NCBI RefSeq assembly: GCF_900130035.1
Contig: NZ_FQXQ01000002.1
Span: 124,001 to 188,000 of the forward strand
DNA length: 64,000 nt
Direction of reading: 5' to 3'
Source: Wenyingzhuangia marina
GTDB lineage: Bacteria; Bacteroidota; Bacteroidia; Flavobacteriales; Flavobacteriaceae
The notes under the pieces are model-generated. The model worked only from the letters and a program-made list of their open reading frames with translations, was not told the DNA's origin and searched no databases. Within the stretch, counting starts at the first letter, position 1. Each line of letters starts with the position of its first letter. Both the position numbers and the translations under genes were made by a program. Below, in pieces: positions 34,837-43,906 of this stretch.

Positions 34837-36084
34837 TTAGTCCTTTTTATTCAATGTAATTACGGTAATTTCAGGCCATATACCTACCCTACCAGGAAAA
34901 CCTAAAAACCCAAAACCTCTGTTTACATATAAAAATTGTTCTTTGTTTTTATACAAACCAGCCCAACGCTTGTAAATATATTTTGAAGGACTCCATTTAA
35001 AACCTGGTATTTCTACCCCAAACTGCATTCCGTGCGTATGTCCTGATAAGGTTAAATCAATGTTTTGTAAATTTGGAATAACCTTTTCATCCCAATGAGT
35101 AGGGTCGTGAGATAATAAAATTTTAAAATTTTCTGGATTGGTTCCTTCTAAAGCTTTGGTTAAATCTCCTTTTTGAGGAAATGGTGGTTTTCCCCAGTTT
35201 TCTACTCCAACAATATCTATTTGTTGTCCATCTTTTTCAATAGTGTGCGTTCTATTGTTTAACAAATCAAAGCCCATTTCTTTTTGATGAATAAACAAAT
35301 CTAACAAATTTTGTCTTTTTTCTTCATTGCTATTCCAACGTTTATGAGTTCCGTAGTCATGATTTCCCAATGTAGAAAATACTCCTAAGGGAGCTGTCAT
35401 ACTTCCAAACAACTCTTTGTAGGGTATAATTTCTTCGGCTTCGTTGTTCACCAAATCTCCTGTAAATAAAATCAAATCTGCTTGTTGTTCTTTAATCATA
35501 TTTACTCCATGAGCAACTTCATCAAAATCATCAAAACTACCCGAGTGCACATCAGAAATATGTACAATTCTTAATCCATCAAAAGCTTTAGGTAAATTTT
35601 TAAAACTTAAGGCAACTGTTTTTATTTTGTAATTGTATTTCCCTTTGGTAATTCCATATAACATTCCTAAAAAGGGAATACTGGCTAGTCCTAATCCTAC
35701 TTGACCAATGAATTTTCTTCTTTCACCAAAATTGACTTTTGTATCAGAACTTAAGAAAATTCTCCAAATAATTTTACCAACATATTCTACAATTCTAATA
35801 ATTTCATCTAGTAAAGCAGTACATAACATCCCTAATTTTAGAACTATAAAAGCAAACGTATAACCAAACCAAAGATTCATTAAAACCGTTGCGTTGGTTG
35901 GTCTGTCATCAAATTTTAAAACAACAATGGCAAAGCAGCTATAACTAACCAACATACTTAAACCATAAAACCACTTAAAACCTATTTTAAGTGTGTTGCT
36001 ACTAAAGTAATTTCTAAAACTTGAAAAAAGATAAATATCTAAAACCAAAAGGATGGTTACAAAAATGAGAATTCTACGAATCAT
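34837..36084 (-). CDS. Membrane-anchored metallophosphoesterase
   Basis: The protein is 415 residues. The N-terminal third has about four hydrophobic segments (for example IFVTILLVLDIYLFS and ATVLMNLWFGYTFAFIVLKL). The calcineurin-like catalytic domain begins near residue 170 with HISDVHSGSFDDF, then FTGDLVNNE, LGNHDYG, SHDPTHWDE and LSGHTHGMQFG, the complete dimetal motif set. This plan matches YkuE/YaeI-type phosphodiesterases, some of which act on lipid pyrophosphates. The leftward neighbour is a small unknown protein in the same operon. Confidence 0.93.
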   Translation of the reverse strand: MIRRILIFVTILLVLDIYLFSSFRNYFSSNTLKIGFKWFYGLSMLVSYSCFAIVVLKFDDRPTNATVLMNLWFGYTFAFIVLKLGMLCTALLDEIIRIVEYVGKIIWRIFLSSDTKVNFGERRKFIGQVGLGLASIPFLGMLYGITKGKYNYKIKTVALSFKNLPKAFDGLRIVHISDVHSGSFDDFDEVAHGVNMIKEQQADLILFTGDLVNNEAEEIIPYKELFGSMTAPLGVFSTLGNHDYGTHKRWNSNEEKRQNLLDLFIHQKEMGFDLLNNRTHTIEKDGQQIDIVGVENWGKPPFPQKGDLTKALEGTNPENFKILLSHDPTHWDEKVIPNLQNIDLTLSGHTHGMQFGVEIPGFKWSPSKYIYKRWAGLYKNKEQFLYVNRGFGFLGFPGRVGIWPEITVITLNKKD

Positions 36085-36209
36085 GTTGTGTTAAAATAGG
36101 TGATAAAAGTAAGGATTTTAAACTAAGTCATAAACCTTTAATTATTCTTACAACATCCCTTTAATAAAAAAATATTTTGCTTTATTTTGCAGTACAAATA
36201 CCAATAAAC

Positions 36210-37271
36210 ATGCAAACTATACTATCTACAAGCTATCCTGTTCATTTTCAAGAAACTGGTTACGATGCTATCAATCAATTTATTGCTGATAAAGGCTTTA
36301 AAACCGTTTTTATATTGGTAGACGAGAACTCTCATGAACATTGTTTGCCTATTTTGCAACAAGAATTAGAGGTGGATGTTACTTTTGAAGTGATTGAAAT
36401 TGAATCTGGAGAGGTAAATAAAAACCTTGGTACTTGTATGAGTATTTGGCATGCTTTAACCGATTTAGGAGCTGATAGAAAAAGTTTGTTGATTAATATT
36501 GGTGGTGGTGTGATTACTGATATGGGTGGATTCGTTGCTTCTACTTACAAACGAGGAATTCAATTCATCAATATTCCAACCACTTTATTAAGTATGGTAG
36601 ATGCTTCTGTTGGAGGTAAAACAGGAGTAGATTTAGGGGTGCTAAAAAATCAAATTGGATTGTTTGCCGATCCTGAAATGGTGATTATTGATCCTTTGTA
36701 TTTAAAAACTTTGGCCGAAATAGAAGTAACTTCTGGAATGGCTGAGATTATTAAGTATGGATTGACTTATGATAAATCTTTATGGAATCAATTTATTGAT
36801 GAAAACAAAGAAGTTGATTTGGTAGGAATGATTCACCGTTCTATAGAAATTAAAAACGAAGTGGTTTTAGAAGATAGATTGGAAGCCAACTTACGTAAAA
36901 TATTAAACTACGGACACACCATTGGTCATGCTGTGGAATCTTACTTTTTAGAATCAGAAGATAAAAAGACATTAACGCACGGTCAAGCCATTGCTTTGGG
37001 AATGATTACCGAAGCTTATATTTCATCAAAGTTATTTGATTTTCCACAAGAGGATTTGACGTTAATCAAAAAGACCATCATAAGAATTTTTGGTAAAGTA
37101 CCTGTACTACCTGAAGATTACGATGCTGTGATAGATTTGATGAAACACGATAAGAAAAACTTAAACGGACAAGTAAACTTTGTATTACTAGAGGGTATTG
37201 AAAAATATAAAATTGATTGTAAAGTATCTACAGACTTAATAGTTGAGTCTTTAAATTATTATTTAGCTTAA
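36210..37271 (+). CDS. aroB: 3-dehydroquinate synthase
   Basis: The protein is 353 residues from the ATG at 36210 (MQTILSTSYPVHF). An upstream in-frame TTG at 36177 is rejected because it sits in a promoter-like TATTTTG stretch. Conserved blocks are INIGGGVITDMGGFVASTYKRG, TTLLSMVDASVGGKTGVD, and the zinc/substrate region KILNYGHTIGHAVE. It makes dehydroquinate from DAHP in the shikimate pathway. It is divergent from the phosphoesterase and is followed by DUF1801 and recQ genes in the same direction. Confidence 0.96.
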   Translation: MQTILSTSYPVHFQETGYDAINQFIADKGFKTVFILVDENSHEHCLPILQQELEVDVTFEVIEIESGEVNKNLGTCMSIWHALTDLGADRKSLLINIGGGVITDMGGFVASTYKRGIQFINIPTTLLSMVDASVGGKTGVDLGVLKNQIGLFADPEMVIIDPLYLKTLAEIEVTSGMAEIIKYGLTYDKSLWNQFIDENKEVDLVGMIHRSIEIKNEVVLEDRLEANLRKILNYGHTIGHAVESYFLESEDKKTLTHGQAIALGMITEAYISSKLFDFPQEDLTLIKKTIIRIFGKVPVLPEDYDAVIDLMKHDKKNLNGQVNFVLLEGIEKYKIDCKVSTDLIVESLNYYLA

Positions 37272-37328
37272 GAAAGTATTAAGTAGTTAGTACGGAGTAC
37301 AAAGATTTAATTTCTAAACAATGTAGTG

Positions 37329-37670
37329 ATGTCAAAAATTGATGCTTTTTTTGAGAATCAAGAAGAACCTAATAAAGGGGTGTTTATATTTCTTAGAAAT
37401 TTCATTAATCAATATCATTCAGAAATAACATTACATTTAAAATGGGGACTACCCTACTTTTATTTCAAAGGAAAACCATTGTGTTATTTATGGAAAGACA
37501 AAAAAACAAACATACCTTATATTAGTTTTGCTAAAGGTCCAAATTTACATCACCCTGCATTAATTCAAGGAGATAGAAAAATATTTAAAATATTACCTAT
37601 CAACCCTAATCAAGATATCGATCTAAACTTGATACAAGAAATTTTAGACGAAGCCATTAAAAACTATTAA
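37329..37670 (+). CDS. DUF1801-domain protein (YdhG-like)
   Basis: The protein is 113 residues from the ATG at 37329; a GTG one codon earlier is less likely. The LHLKWGLPYFYFKGKPLCYLW block and the PYISFAKG strand match small DUF1801/YdhG proteins with the frataxin-like YjbR fold. There is no signal peptide. It lies 57 bp after aroB and ends 6 bp before recQ, so it is probably co-transcribed with recQ. The function of the family is unknown. Confidence 0.8.
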   Translation: MSKIDAFFENQEEPNKGVFIFLRNFINQYHSEITLHLKWGLPYFYFKGKPLCYLWKDKKTNIPYISFAKGPNLHHPALIQGDRKIFKILPINPNQDIDLNLIQEILDEAIKNY

Positions 37671-37676
37671 ACTGTT

Positions 37677-39797
37677 ATGACAAATCAAGATATCCTTTTA
37701 CACAAAACCTTAAAAGACTATTTTGGATACGAGCAGTTTAGACCCTTACAGAAAGAAATTATCACCAGTATTTTAAACGGTGAAGACAATTTGGTTATTA
37801 TGCCTACAGGTGGTGGTAAATCTATTTGTTACCAATTGCCTGCCATCTTAATGGATGGATTGACTTTAGTGATTTCTCCATTAATCGCATTGATGAAAGA
37901 TCAGGTAGATGCTTTAAATGCCAATGGAATTCCTGCTGCTTTTGTCAACAGTTCTCAAACAGATTTAGAAAACTCATCAATTATAGAAAGGGTAAAATCT
38001 AAAGAAATAAAATTATTGTATCTGGCTCCTGAAAGTCTTGCTTTTTTTGAGCAATTATCTCAGGTTTGTGAAATCAGCTTGATTGCTGTGGATGAAGCAC
38101 ACTGTATTTCTTCTTGGGGACACGATTTTAGACCTGCCTACACACAATTATCATTCTTAAAAAAACGATTACCGAACACTCCGTTAGTGGCTTTAACAGC
38201 TACAGCAGACAAAGCCACTCGTGAAGATATAGCCAATCAGTTAGAAATTTCTAACGCAAAAAGAAACATCAGTTCTTTTAACAGAGCCAATTTAAGTTTA
38301 GAAGTTCGCCCCGCTCAAGACAGGGTTACACAAATTGTTGATTTTGTAAAATCTAGACCCAACGAATCTGGAATTGTATATTGTTTAAGTAGAAAACAAA
38401 CTGAGCAATTGGCAGATAGACTAAAGAAAAGTGGATTTAAAGCAGCAGCTTATCATGCGGGTTTACCGGCTGATGTAAGAAGTAAAACCCAAGAAAATTT
38501 TATTCACGACTCCACACCTATTATTTGTGCCACCATTGCCTTTGGAATGGGGATAGACAAATCTAATGTACGTTGGATTATTCATTATAATTTACCCAAA
38601 AACATAGAAGGATATTATCAAGAAATTGGTCGTGCTGGACGTGATGGATTGGATTCTGAAACCATTTTATTCCATTCTTATGCGGATGTGATTCAGCTAA
38701 GAAAATTTGCAGAAGGTTCTGGAAATGAAGAAGTACAATTGGCTAAGTTGGAGAGAATGTTGCAATATGCCGAAGCAACGAGTTGTAGACGAAATATATT
38801 GTTGAGTTATTTTGGAGAAACGGCTACAGAAAAATGTGGGAATTGTGATGTTTGTAACCACCCTCCTACCTTTTTTGATGGAACAGTAATTGCCCAAAAA
38901 GTTTTGTCTGGAATTTTTAGATTGCAAGAAAAAGAACCTTTAAACGTAGTAGTAGATTTTTTAAGAGGTTCCCAAAATGCAACTATTTTAGATAAAAATT
39001 ATCATTTATTAAAAACTTATGGAGTTGCTAAAGATATTGCTTGGAAAGACTTGCAACAATATATGGTACAAATTATCAACCAAGGATTTTGTGAAATTGC
39101 TTTTCATGAAAACAATGCTTTAAAGTTAAATGAACTTTCTAAAGAAGTCTTGTTTAATGGCATGAAAGTATCTTTAACCAAACCAGTTGAATTTGTAAAA
39201 GCAGACGAAAAAACACCACAAAAAGCAAGCAAACCACAAAACAACTTATTTGAACGATTACGAGTGTTACGCTTAGAACTGGCTACTGCAAAAGGTGTTC
39301 CTGCTTATGTAGTGTTTAGTGATGCTACATTGAAATCTATTGCTAATGAACGTCCTGTGACCGATGAAGAGTTTTTAGAGATTGAAGGAGTTGGTAAACA
39401 GAAACTACAAGATTATGGTTATGATTTTATTACAGAAATCATCAAGTTTAACAAAGAAAAAGTAGTAAAGCCTGTAAAAAAGAAAAAAGGAAAAACAGCT
39501 ACTCATCTAGAAACTTTAGAACTACACAAGCAAGGATTTTCTGTGGAAGAAATTGCAGAACAAAGAGGTTTAACCCCCAATACTATTCAAAGTCATTTTG
39601 TAAAATTATATAACGAAGGAATTAACATAGATTTGACAAAATTTGTATCAGAAAAAGAAATTGAAGCAGTAAAAGAAGCCCAAGAAAAAATTGAAAACCC
39701 AAAATCTTTAAAAAGCTATTACGAATATTTTAATGAGCAAATAGATTATGCTGCAATTAAAATGGCTTTGGTTTATTTAGAAAATGAAGAAAAATAA
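37677..39797 (+). CDS. recQ: ATP-dependent DNA helicase RecQ
   Basis: The protein is 706 residues. The helicase core has motif I MPTGGGKSICYQ (Lys48), motif II VDEAHCISSWGHDFRP and motif VI QEIGRAGRDG. A zinc-binding RQC domain follows (CRRNILLSYFG...CGNCDVC), then an HRDC domain at about 515-600 (FERLRVLRLELATAKGVPAY). A C-terminal helix-turn-helix (EEIAEQRGLTPNTIQSHF) ends the protein, a tail known from Bacteroidota and Firmicutes RecQ forms. It unwinds DNA 3' to 5' in repair and recombination. Confidence 0.97.
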   Translation: MTNQDILLHKTLKDYFGYEQFRPLQKEIITSILNGEDNLVIMPTGGGKSICYQLPAILMDGLTLVISPLIALMKDQVDALNANGIPAAFVNSSQTDLENSSIIERVKSKEIKLLYLAPESLAFFEQLSQVCEISLIAVDEAHCISSWGHDFRPAYTQLSFLKKRLPNTPLVALTATADKATREDIANQLEISNAKRNISSFNRANLSLEVRPAQDRVTQIVDFVKSRPNESGIVYCLSRKQTEQLADRLKKSGFKAAAYHAGLPADVRSKTQENFIHDSTPIICATIAFGMGIDKSNVRWIIHYNLPKNIEGYYQEIGRAGRDGLDSETILFHSYADVIQLRKFAEGSGNEEVQLAKLERMLQYAEATSCRRNILLSYFGETATEKCGNCDVCNHPPTFFDGTVIAQKVLSGIFRLQEKEPLNVVVDFLRGSQNATILDKNYHLLKTYGVAKDIAWKDLQQYMVQIINQGFCEIAFHENNALKLNELSKEVLFNGMKVSLTKPVEFVKADEKTPQKASKPQNNLFERLRVLRLELATAKGVPAYVVFSDATLKSIANERPVTDEEFLEIEGVGKQKLQDYGYDFITEIIKFNKEKVVKPVKKKKGKTATHLETLELHKQGFSVEEIAEQRGLTPNTIQSHFVKLYNEGINIDLTKFVSEKEIEAVKEAQEKIENPKSLKSYYEYFNEQIDYAAIKMALVYLENEEK

Positions 39798-39849
39798 ATA
39801 TTTACTTCTCTCATTTTAAATTATGATATTTGGTTAATTATGTAAACTC

Positions 39850-40521
39850 ATGGATTTTGAACCTTTATTATTAACCTTTAAATTAGCCTGTATTACGACA
39901 ATTCTGTTGTTTTGCATTGCTATTCCATTATGTTATTGGTTGGTACATACGCGTTCTAAAATCAAACCATTTATAGAAACTTTGGTAAGTATGCCCTTGG
40001 TTTTACCTCCTACTGTTTTAGGATTCTATTTTTTAGTTTTTTTAAGTCCCAATACCGCTTTTGGAAATTGGTTAGAAAACATCTTAGGCATCAAATTGGT
40101 TTTTTCTTTTGTAGGATTGGTCATTGCTTCTATCATGTATAGTTTACCATTTATGGTACATCCCATTCAATCTGGATTGGCTGCTTTGCCAAAATCTTAT
40201 ACAGAAACTGCAAGATTGATGGGAAAATCAACATGGATGATTTTGACTAAAGTTTTACTGCCCAATATAAAACCTGCAATTTTAACTGGATTGGTTTTAA
40301 CCTTTGCACATACCATTGGCGAGTTTGGTGTGGTGTTAATGATTGGAGGAAATATTCCCGGAAAAACAAAAGTAGCTTCTATTGCTATTTATGATGAAGT
40401 AGAAACCTTAAATTACACTGCAGCCAATCAATATTCTTTAATTTTATTAAGTATTTCTTTTTTGATTTTATTGAGTGTTTATTTAATCAATGGAGGCTAT
40501 TTAAAAAGAACCATTCGATGA
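39850..40521 (+). CDS. modB: Molybdate-type ABC transporter permease ModB
   Basis: The protein is 223 residues with five hydrophobic segments and the permease EAA loop ARLMGKSTWMILTKVLLPNIKPAI. PLVLPPTVLGFYFL and FAHTIGEFGVVLMIGGNIPGKT are characteristic of ModB/CysU-type permeases, the latter strongly of ModB. Its stop overlaps the ATPase start by 4 bp. No periplasmic binding protein (ModA) is encoded next to it, which is unusual. A tungstate specificity is possible. Confidence 0.88.
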   Translation: MDFEPLLLTFKLACITTILLFCIAIPLCYWLVHTRSKIKPFIETLVSMPLVLPPTVLGFYFLVFLSPNTAFGNWLENILGIKLVFSFVGLVIASIMYSLPFMVHPIQSGLAALPKSYTETARLMGKSTWMILTKVLLPNIKPAILTGLVLTFAHTIGEFGVVLMIGGNIPGKTKVASIAIYDEVETLNYTAANQYSLILLSISFLILLSVYLINGGYLKRTIR

Positions 40522-41336
40522 TGTACTGTAATCTTCAAAAAACATATCGTTCTGGAAAAAGATCTTTTTCTATAGATATTGAGGCTTCTTTTAAACTCAA
40601 TACAATCAATGTATTATATGGGAATTCTGGAGCAGGAAAAACATCCTTATTACGTTTGTTAAGTGGTTTAGATAAAGTAGATTCAGGATTGATAATTATT
40701 AATAACAATGAATGGTTAAACACCAAAAACAAAACTTTTTTACCTGTACATCAAAGAGAAATTGCCTATGTTTTTCAAGACTATGGATTATTTCCGAACA
40801 TGACAGTTTTAGAAAACTTAGAATTTGTTAAAAAAAAGATTAACAAAGTTCTTTTAAATGAAGTGATTGACGTTTTAGAATTGACACAATTATTAAATAC
40901 TAAACCTAATAATTTGTCTGGAGGTCAACAACAGCGTGTAGCTTTAGCAAGAGCCATTTTACAAGAACCTCAGTTTTTATTTTTAGACGAACCCTTAACA
41001 GCTATTGATGAAACACTACGATATAAGTTGCAATCTTATATCTTAACATTACAACAAAAGTATCAGTTTACCGTCATCATGGTAAGTCATAATTTACAAG
41101 AAGTATTAAAAGTAGCATCACACGTTTGTGCTATTGACAATGGAAAAGTAACCAAACAAGGTGATCCTAAAATTTTATTAAGCAATAATAAAGAAAATGT
41201 TTTAACGGGAATTGTTTTAGCTATGTATGAGCGAGAAGTAAATGTTCTAATAGGAACTCAACAAATTACTATTCCAAAAACATATATCTTATCACAAAAT
41301 TATATAATAGGTACAGTTATAGAAATAAAATTTTAA
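40518..41336 (+). CDS. modC: Molybdate-type ABC transporter ATPase ModC
   Basis: The protein is 272 residues. Walker A is YGNSGAGKTSLL (Lys41), the Q-loop is VFQDYGLFPNMTVLEN, the signature is LSGGQQQRVALARAI, Walker B is FLFLDEPLTAID, and the H-loop is MVSHNLQEV. Length is shorter than E. coli ModC (about 350), because the C-terminal molybdate-binding MOP/TOBE region is reduced to a short tail. It is translationally coupled to modB. It drives oxyanion import; the missing ModA must be elsewhere. Confidence 0.85.
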   Translation: MMYCNLQKTYRSGKRSFSIDIEASFKLNTINVLYGNSGAGKTSLLRLLSGLDKVDSGLIIINNNEWLNTKNKTFLPVHQREIAYVFQDYGLFPNMTVLENLEFVKKKINKVLLNEVIDVLELTQLLNTKPNNLSGGQQQRVALARAILQEPQFLFLDEPLTAIDETLRYKLQSYILTLQQKYQFTVIMVSHNLQEVLKVASHVCAIDNGKVTKQGDPKILLSNNKENVLTGIVLAMYEREVNVLIGTQQITIPKTYILSQNYIIGTVIEIKF

Positions 41337-41419
41337 TGATTTATAGAAAATTATCTATCAATTAATTTATATACTTTTTAATTAAAACAAACATTTGTTA
41401 ATTATTTAAGACTAATAAG

Positions 41420-41450
41420 TTGAATTAAGAAGTCATATCAGTTATCTTTG
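41420..41450 (+). promoter_or_regulatory. Promoter of the small lipoprotein gene
   Basis: TTG at 41420-41422 and TATCTTTG at 41443-41450 are separated by 20 bp, matching a Bacteroidota promoter with a -33 TTG and an exact TAnnTTTG -7 box. A leader of about 60 nt follows before the ATG. Confidence 0.7.
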
Positions 41451-41513
41451 TAAAGATATCGCTCCCCTAAGATTTTTCAATTTAAGATAATGTAATATTA
41501 ATTGATATTTAAG

Positions 41514-41747
41514 ATGAAAAAAATTGCATGGATTTTTCTTGCATTAATTTCCTGTTCTAAAAAAGAAGACACTCCATGTGAAGAGGTAAATAAAGGTTAT
41601 ATTACAAGGCTTAATAATGCTAAGGGTATTAATCAAAAACAACAAAATCTTCTTATTTTAAATCAATGGATCAAAGAAATTAGGAGTTACAAGTGCTCCC
41701 CAGAGACTTATTATAAATATTATGAAGAAATTAATAATGTTGATTAG
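41514..41747 (+). CDS. Small lipoprotein, unknown function
   Basis: The protein is 77 residues from the ATG at 41514. It has a lipobox (WIFLALISC, Cys14) followed by a Ser-Lys-Lys-Glu stretch like Bacteroidota surface-export signals, then a helical charged domain with two further Cys (PCEEV and YKCSPE). I do not recognise the family. It has its own promoter and lies 104 bp before the GH97 gene. An upstream in-frame ATG at 41502 is less likely because the lipobox then sits too far in. Confidence 0.65.
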   Translation: MKKIAWIFLALISCSKKEDTPCEEVNKGYITRLNNAKGINQKQQNLLILNQWIKEIRSYKCSPETYYKYYEEINNVD

Positions 41748-41851
41748 TAGTTACTAATTAGCCTTTATATTTTTTTATTTAAAACATTAAGTGTATTTAT
41801 TACATTTATGTTATTTTACTTATTTTTATGGGAAATAAATATAAATATTTC

Positions 41852-43792
41852 ATGAAAAATTATTTCCTTATCCCCTTTTTATTAATGTGCTCATTAGTAA
41901 CATTAGCACAAAAGCAAAGCATTAATAGTCCAGACAAAAAATTAAACCTATCTGTTTCTATACAAGATGGTAAGCCATTTTATAATGTTACTTACAATGG
42001 ACTTACAATGCTAGAAGACTCTCCTTTTGGATTGATTGCTGATGTTGCAGATTTTAGTCAGAACTTAAAAATAAAAACCACCAAAAAGAATAGCATTGAT
42101 GAACAATACACCATGGATAGAATTAAAAAATCATCCATCCACTACATCGCCAATGAACTTGTAGTTACGCTAAGTAATGCTCAAAATCAAAATATAGATG
42201 TGATTTTTAGAGTTAGTAATAATGATATTGGTTTCCGTTACCAAATACCAACTTTTGGAGAAACACTTAGTTGTGTGATAGAAAAAGAAATTACTGGGTT
42301 TAATTTTCCACAACAAACCACTACTTTTTTAACACCACAAGCAACTCCAATGATTGGTTGGAAACGTACAAAACCTAGTTATGAGGAAGAATACATAGCC
42401 GATGATGTAATGGGAAATCCTTCTAAATATGGGGTAGGTTATACTTTTCCTGGACTTTTCCATGTTGGAGAAAATGGATGGGTTTTGGTTTCAGAAACTG
42501 GAGTTGATAGTAAATATTGTGCTTCTCACTTAAGTGAGGGAACCAAAGAGGGACTTTATACGATTGCTTTTCCTAATGAAGGTGAAAATAACGGAATGGG
42601 AAGCACTACTCCATCTGTAGGATTACCTGCTGTTACGCCATGGAGAACACTTACCGTTGCTAACAATTTAAAGCCTATTGTAGAAACCACCATTCCTTTT
42701 GATTTGGTAAAACCTTTATATGAGCCTTCTCAAAAATACAATTACGGAAAATCTACTTGGAGCTGGATTATGTGGCAGGACAATAGTATTAATTATAATG
42801 ATCAAGTAGCTTATATTGATTTAGCTTCTGAATTAAACTACCAATTTGCTTTGATTGATGGTGGATGGGAAAAAAATATTGGTTATGATAAAATGGAAGA
42901 ACTAATCAATTATGCACATTCCAAAAACGTAGATCCATTTGTTTGGTACAACTCAAATGGTTCTTGGAACGATGCTCCACAAGATCCAAGAGGAAAAATG
43001 GATACTTCTATTGCCAGAAAAAAAGAAATGAAATGGCTAAAAAGTATGGGTGTAAAAGGGTTAAAAGTTGATTTCTTTGGTGGTGACAAACAAACTACCA
43101 TGAAATTATATGAAGACATTCTTTCTGATGCCAATGACTATGGTCTAATGATTATTTTTCATGGATGTACTTTACCAAGAGGTTGGGAACGTATGTATCC
43201 TAACTATGTTGGTAGTGAGGCTGTATTGGCTTCTGAAAACTTAATATTTACTCAAAGATCTAATGATTTAGAAGCTTTTAGCGCTTCATTGCATCCTTTT
43301 ATTCGCAATGCTGTAGGATCTATGGAATTTGGTCCTGTTTTGTTAAACGAACGTCACAATAGAAATAATGATGGAGGAACTATTAGAAAAACTTCGGATG
43401 TTTTTCAATTAGCAACGGCAGTTTTATATCAAAACTCTGTACAAATGTTTGCCATTGCTCCAAACAATTTAACAGATGCTCCTGAGTTTGCTATTGATTT
43501 TATGAAAAATGTTCCTACCACTTGGGATGAAACTATTTATATTGATGGATATCCAGGTAAGTATTGTGTATTAGCTCGTAGACATGCAGATAAATGGTAT
43601 GTCTCAGGAATAAATGCATTAACAAAACCAATTACTTTAAAAGTAAACTTACCTATGTTAGCAGGAAAAAAAGTAACTGAATATAATGATGATAAAAACC
43701 TAATTTCTTCTAAAAAAGAAACTAAGATTAAAAAATCTGGGAAGGCTAAAATTACCATTCAACCAAACGGAGCTATTATTTTTGTAAAGTAG
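41852..43792 (+). CDS. GH97 glycoside hydrolase, probably retaining type
   Basis: From the ATG at 41852 the protein is 646 residues with a signal peptide ending LVTLAQ. An N-terminal beta-sandwich (INSPDKKLNLSVS, PFGLI) is followed by the catalytic TIM barrel (QKYNYGKSTWSWIMWQDNS, FALIDGGWEKN) and a C-terminal beta-domain, the full GH97 plan. GLKVDFFGGD carries an Asp (Asp407) at the barrel position that acts as nucleophile in retaining GH97 alpha-galactosidase-type members. On that basis alpha-galactosidase is more likely than SusB-type alpha-glucosidase, but this is inference. It is followed by a terminator and an AraC gene. Confidence 0.9.
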   Translation: MKNYFLIPFLLMCSLVTLAQKQSINSPDKKLNLSVSIQDGKPFYNVTYNGLTMLEDSPFGLIADVADFSQNLKIKTTKKNSIDEQYTMDRIKKSSIHYIANELVVTLSNAQNQNIDVIFRVSNNDIGFRYQIPTFGETLSCVIEKEITGFNFPQQTTTFLTPQATPMIGWKRTKPSYEEEYIADDVMGNPSKYGVGYTFPGLFHVGENGWVLVSETGVDSKYCASHLSEGTKEGLYTIAFPNEGENNGMGSTTPSVGLPAVTPWRTLTVANNLKPIVETTIPFDLVKPLYEPSQKYNYGKSTWSWIMWQDNSINYNDQVAYIDLASELNYQFALIDGGWEKNIGYDKMEELINYAHSKNVDPFVWYNSNGSWNDAPQDPRGKMDTSIARKKEMKWLKSMGVKGLKVDFFGGDKQTTMKLYEDILSDANDYGLMIIFHGCTLPRGWERMYPNYVGSEAVLASENLIFTQRSNDLEAFSASLHPFIRNAVGSMEFGPVLLNERHNRNNDGGTIRKTSDVFQLATAVLYQNSVQMFAIAPNNLTDAPEFAIDFMKNVPTTWDETIYIDGYPGKYCVLARRHADKWYVSGINALTKPITLKVNLPMLAGKKVTEYNDDKNLISSKKETKIKKSGKAKITIQPNGAIIFVK

Positions 43793-43823
43793 TACTCACT
43801 TAATATATCATACTAATTCATCA

Positions 43824-43856
43824 AAAGCTGCGATTTTTCATCGCAGCTTTTTTTAT
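43824..43856 (+). terminator. Terminator of the GH97 gene
   Basis: AAAGCTGCGA and TCGCAGCTTT form a 10-bp stem with a 7-nt loop, followed by TTTT, 31 bp past the GH97 stop. Confidence 0.93.
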
Positions 43857-43866
43857 GAAATATTGA

Positions 43867-43874
43867 TATGTTTG
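43867..43874 (+). promoter_or_regulatory. -7 promoter box of the AraC-type gene
   Basis: TATGTTTG is an exact TAnnTTTG box. It contains the ATG at 43868 that a longest-frame rule would choose as start, which argues for translation from 43907 instead. Confidence 0.65.
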
Positions 43875-43906
43875 TAAATAAAAAAACTCTATCCCATTTA
43901 TCAGTT

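Noticed and set aside
39798-39849. Molybdenum-cofactor riboswitch before modB
   Set aside because: The 52-bp gap is AT-rich and too short for the Moco RNA, and no stable stem is present.
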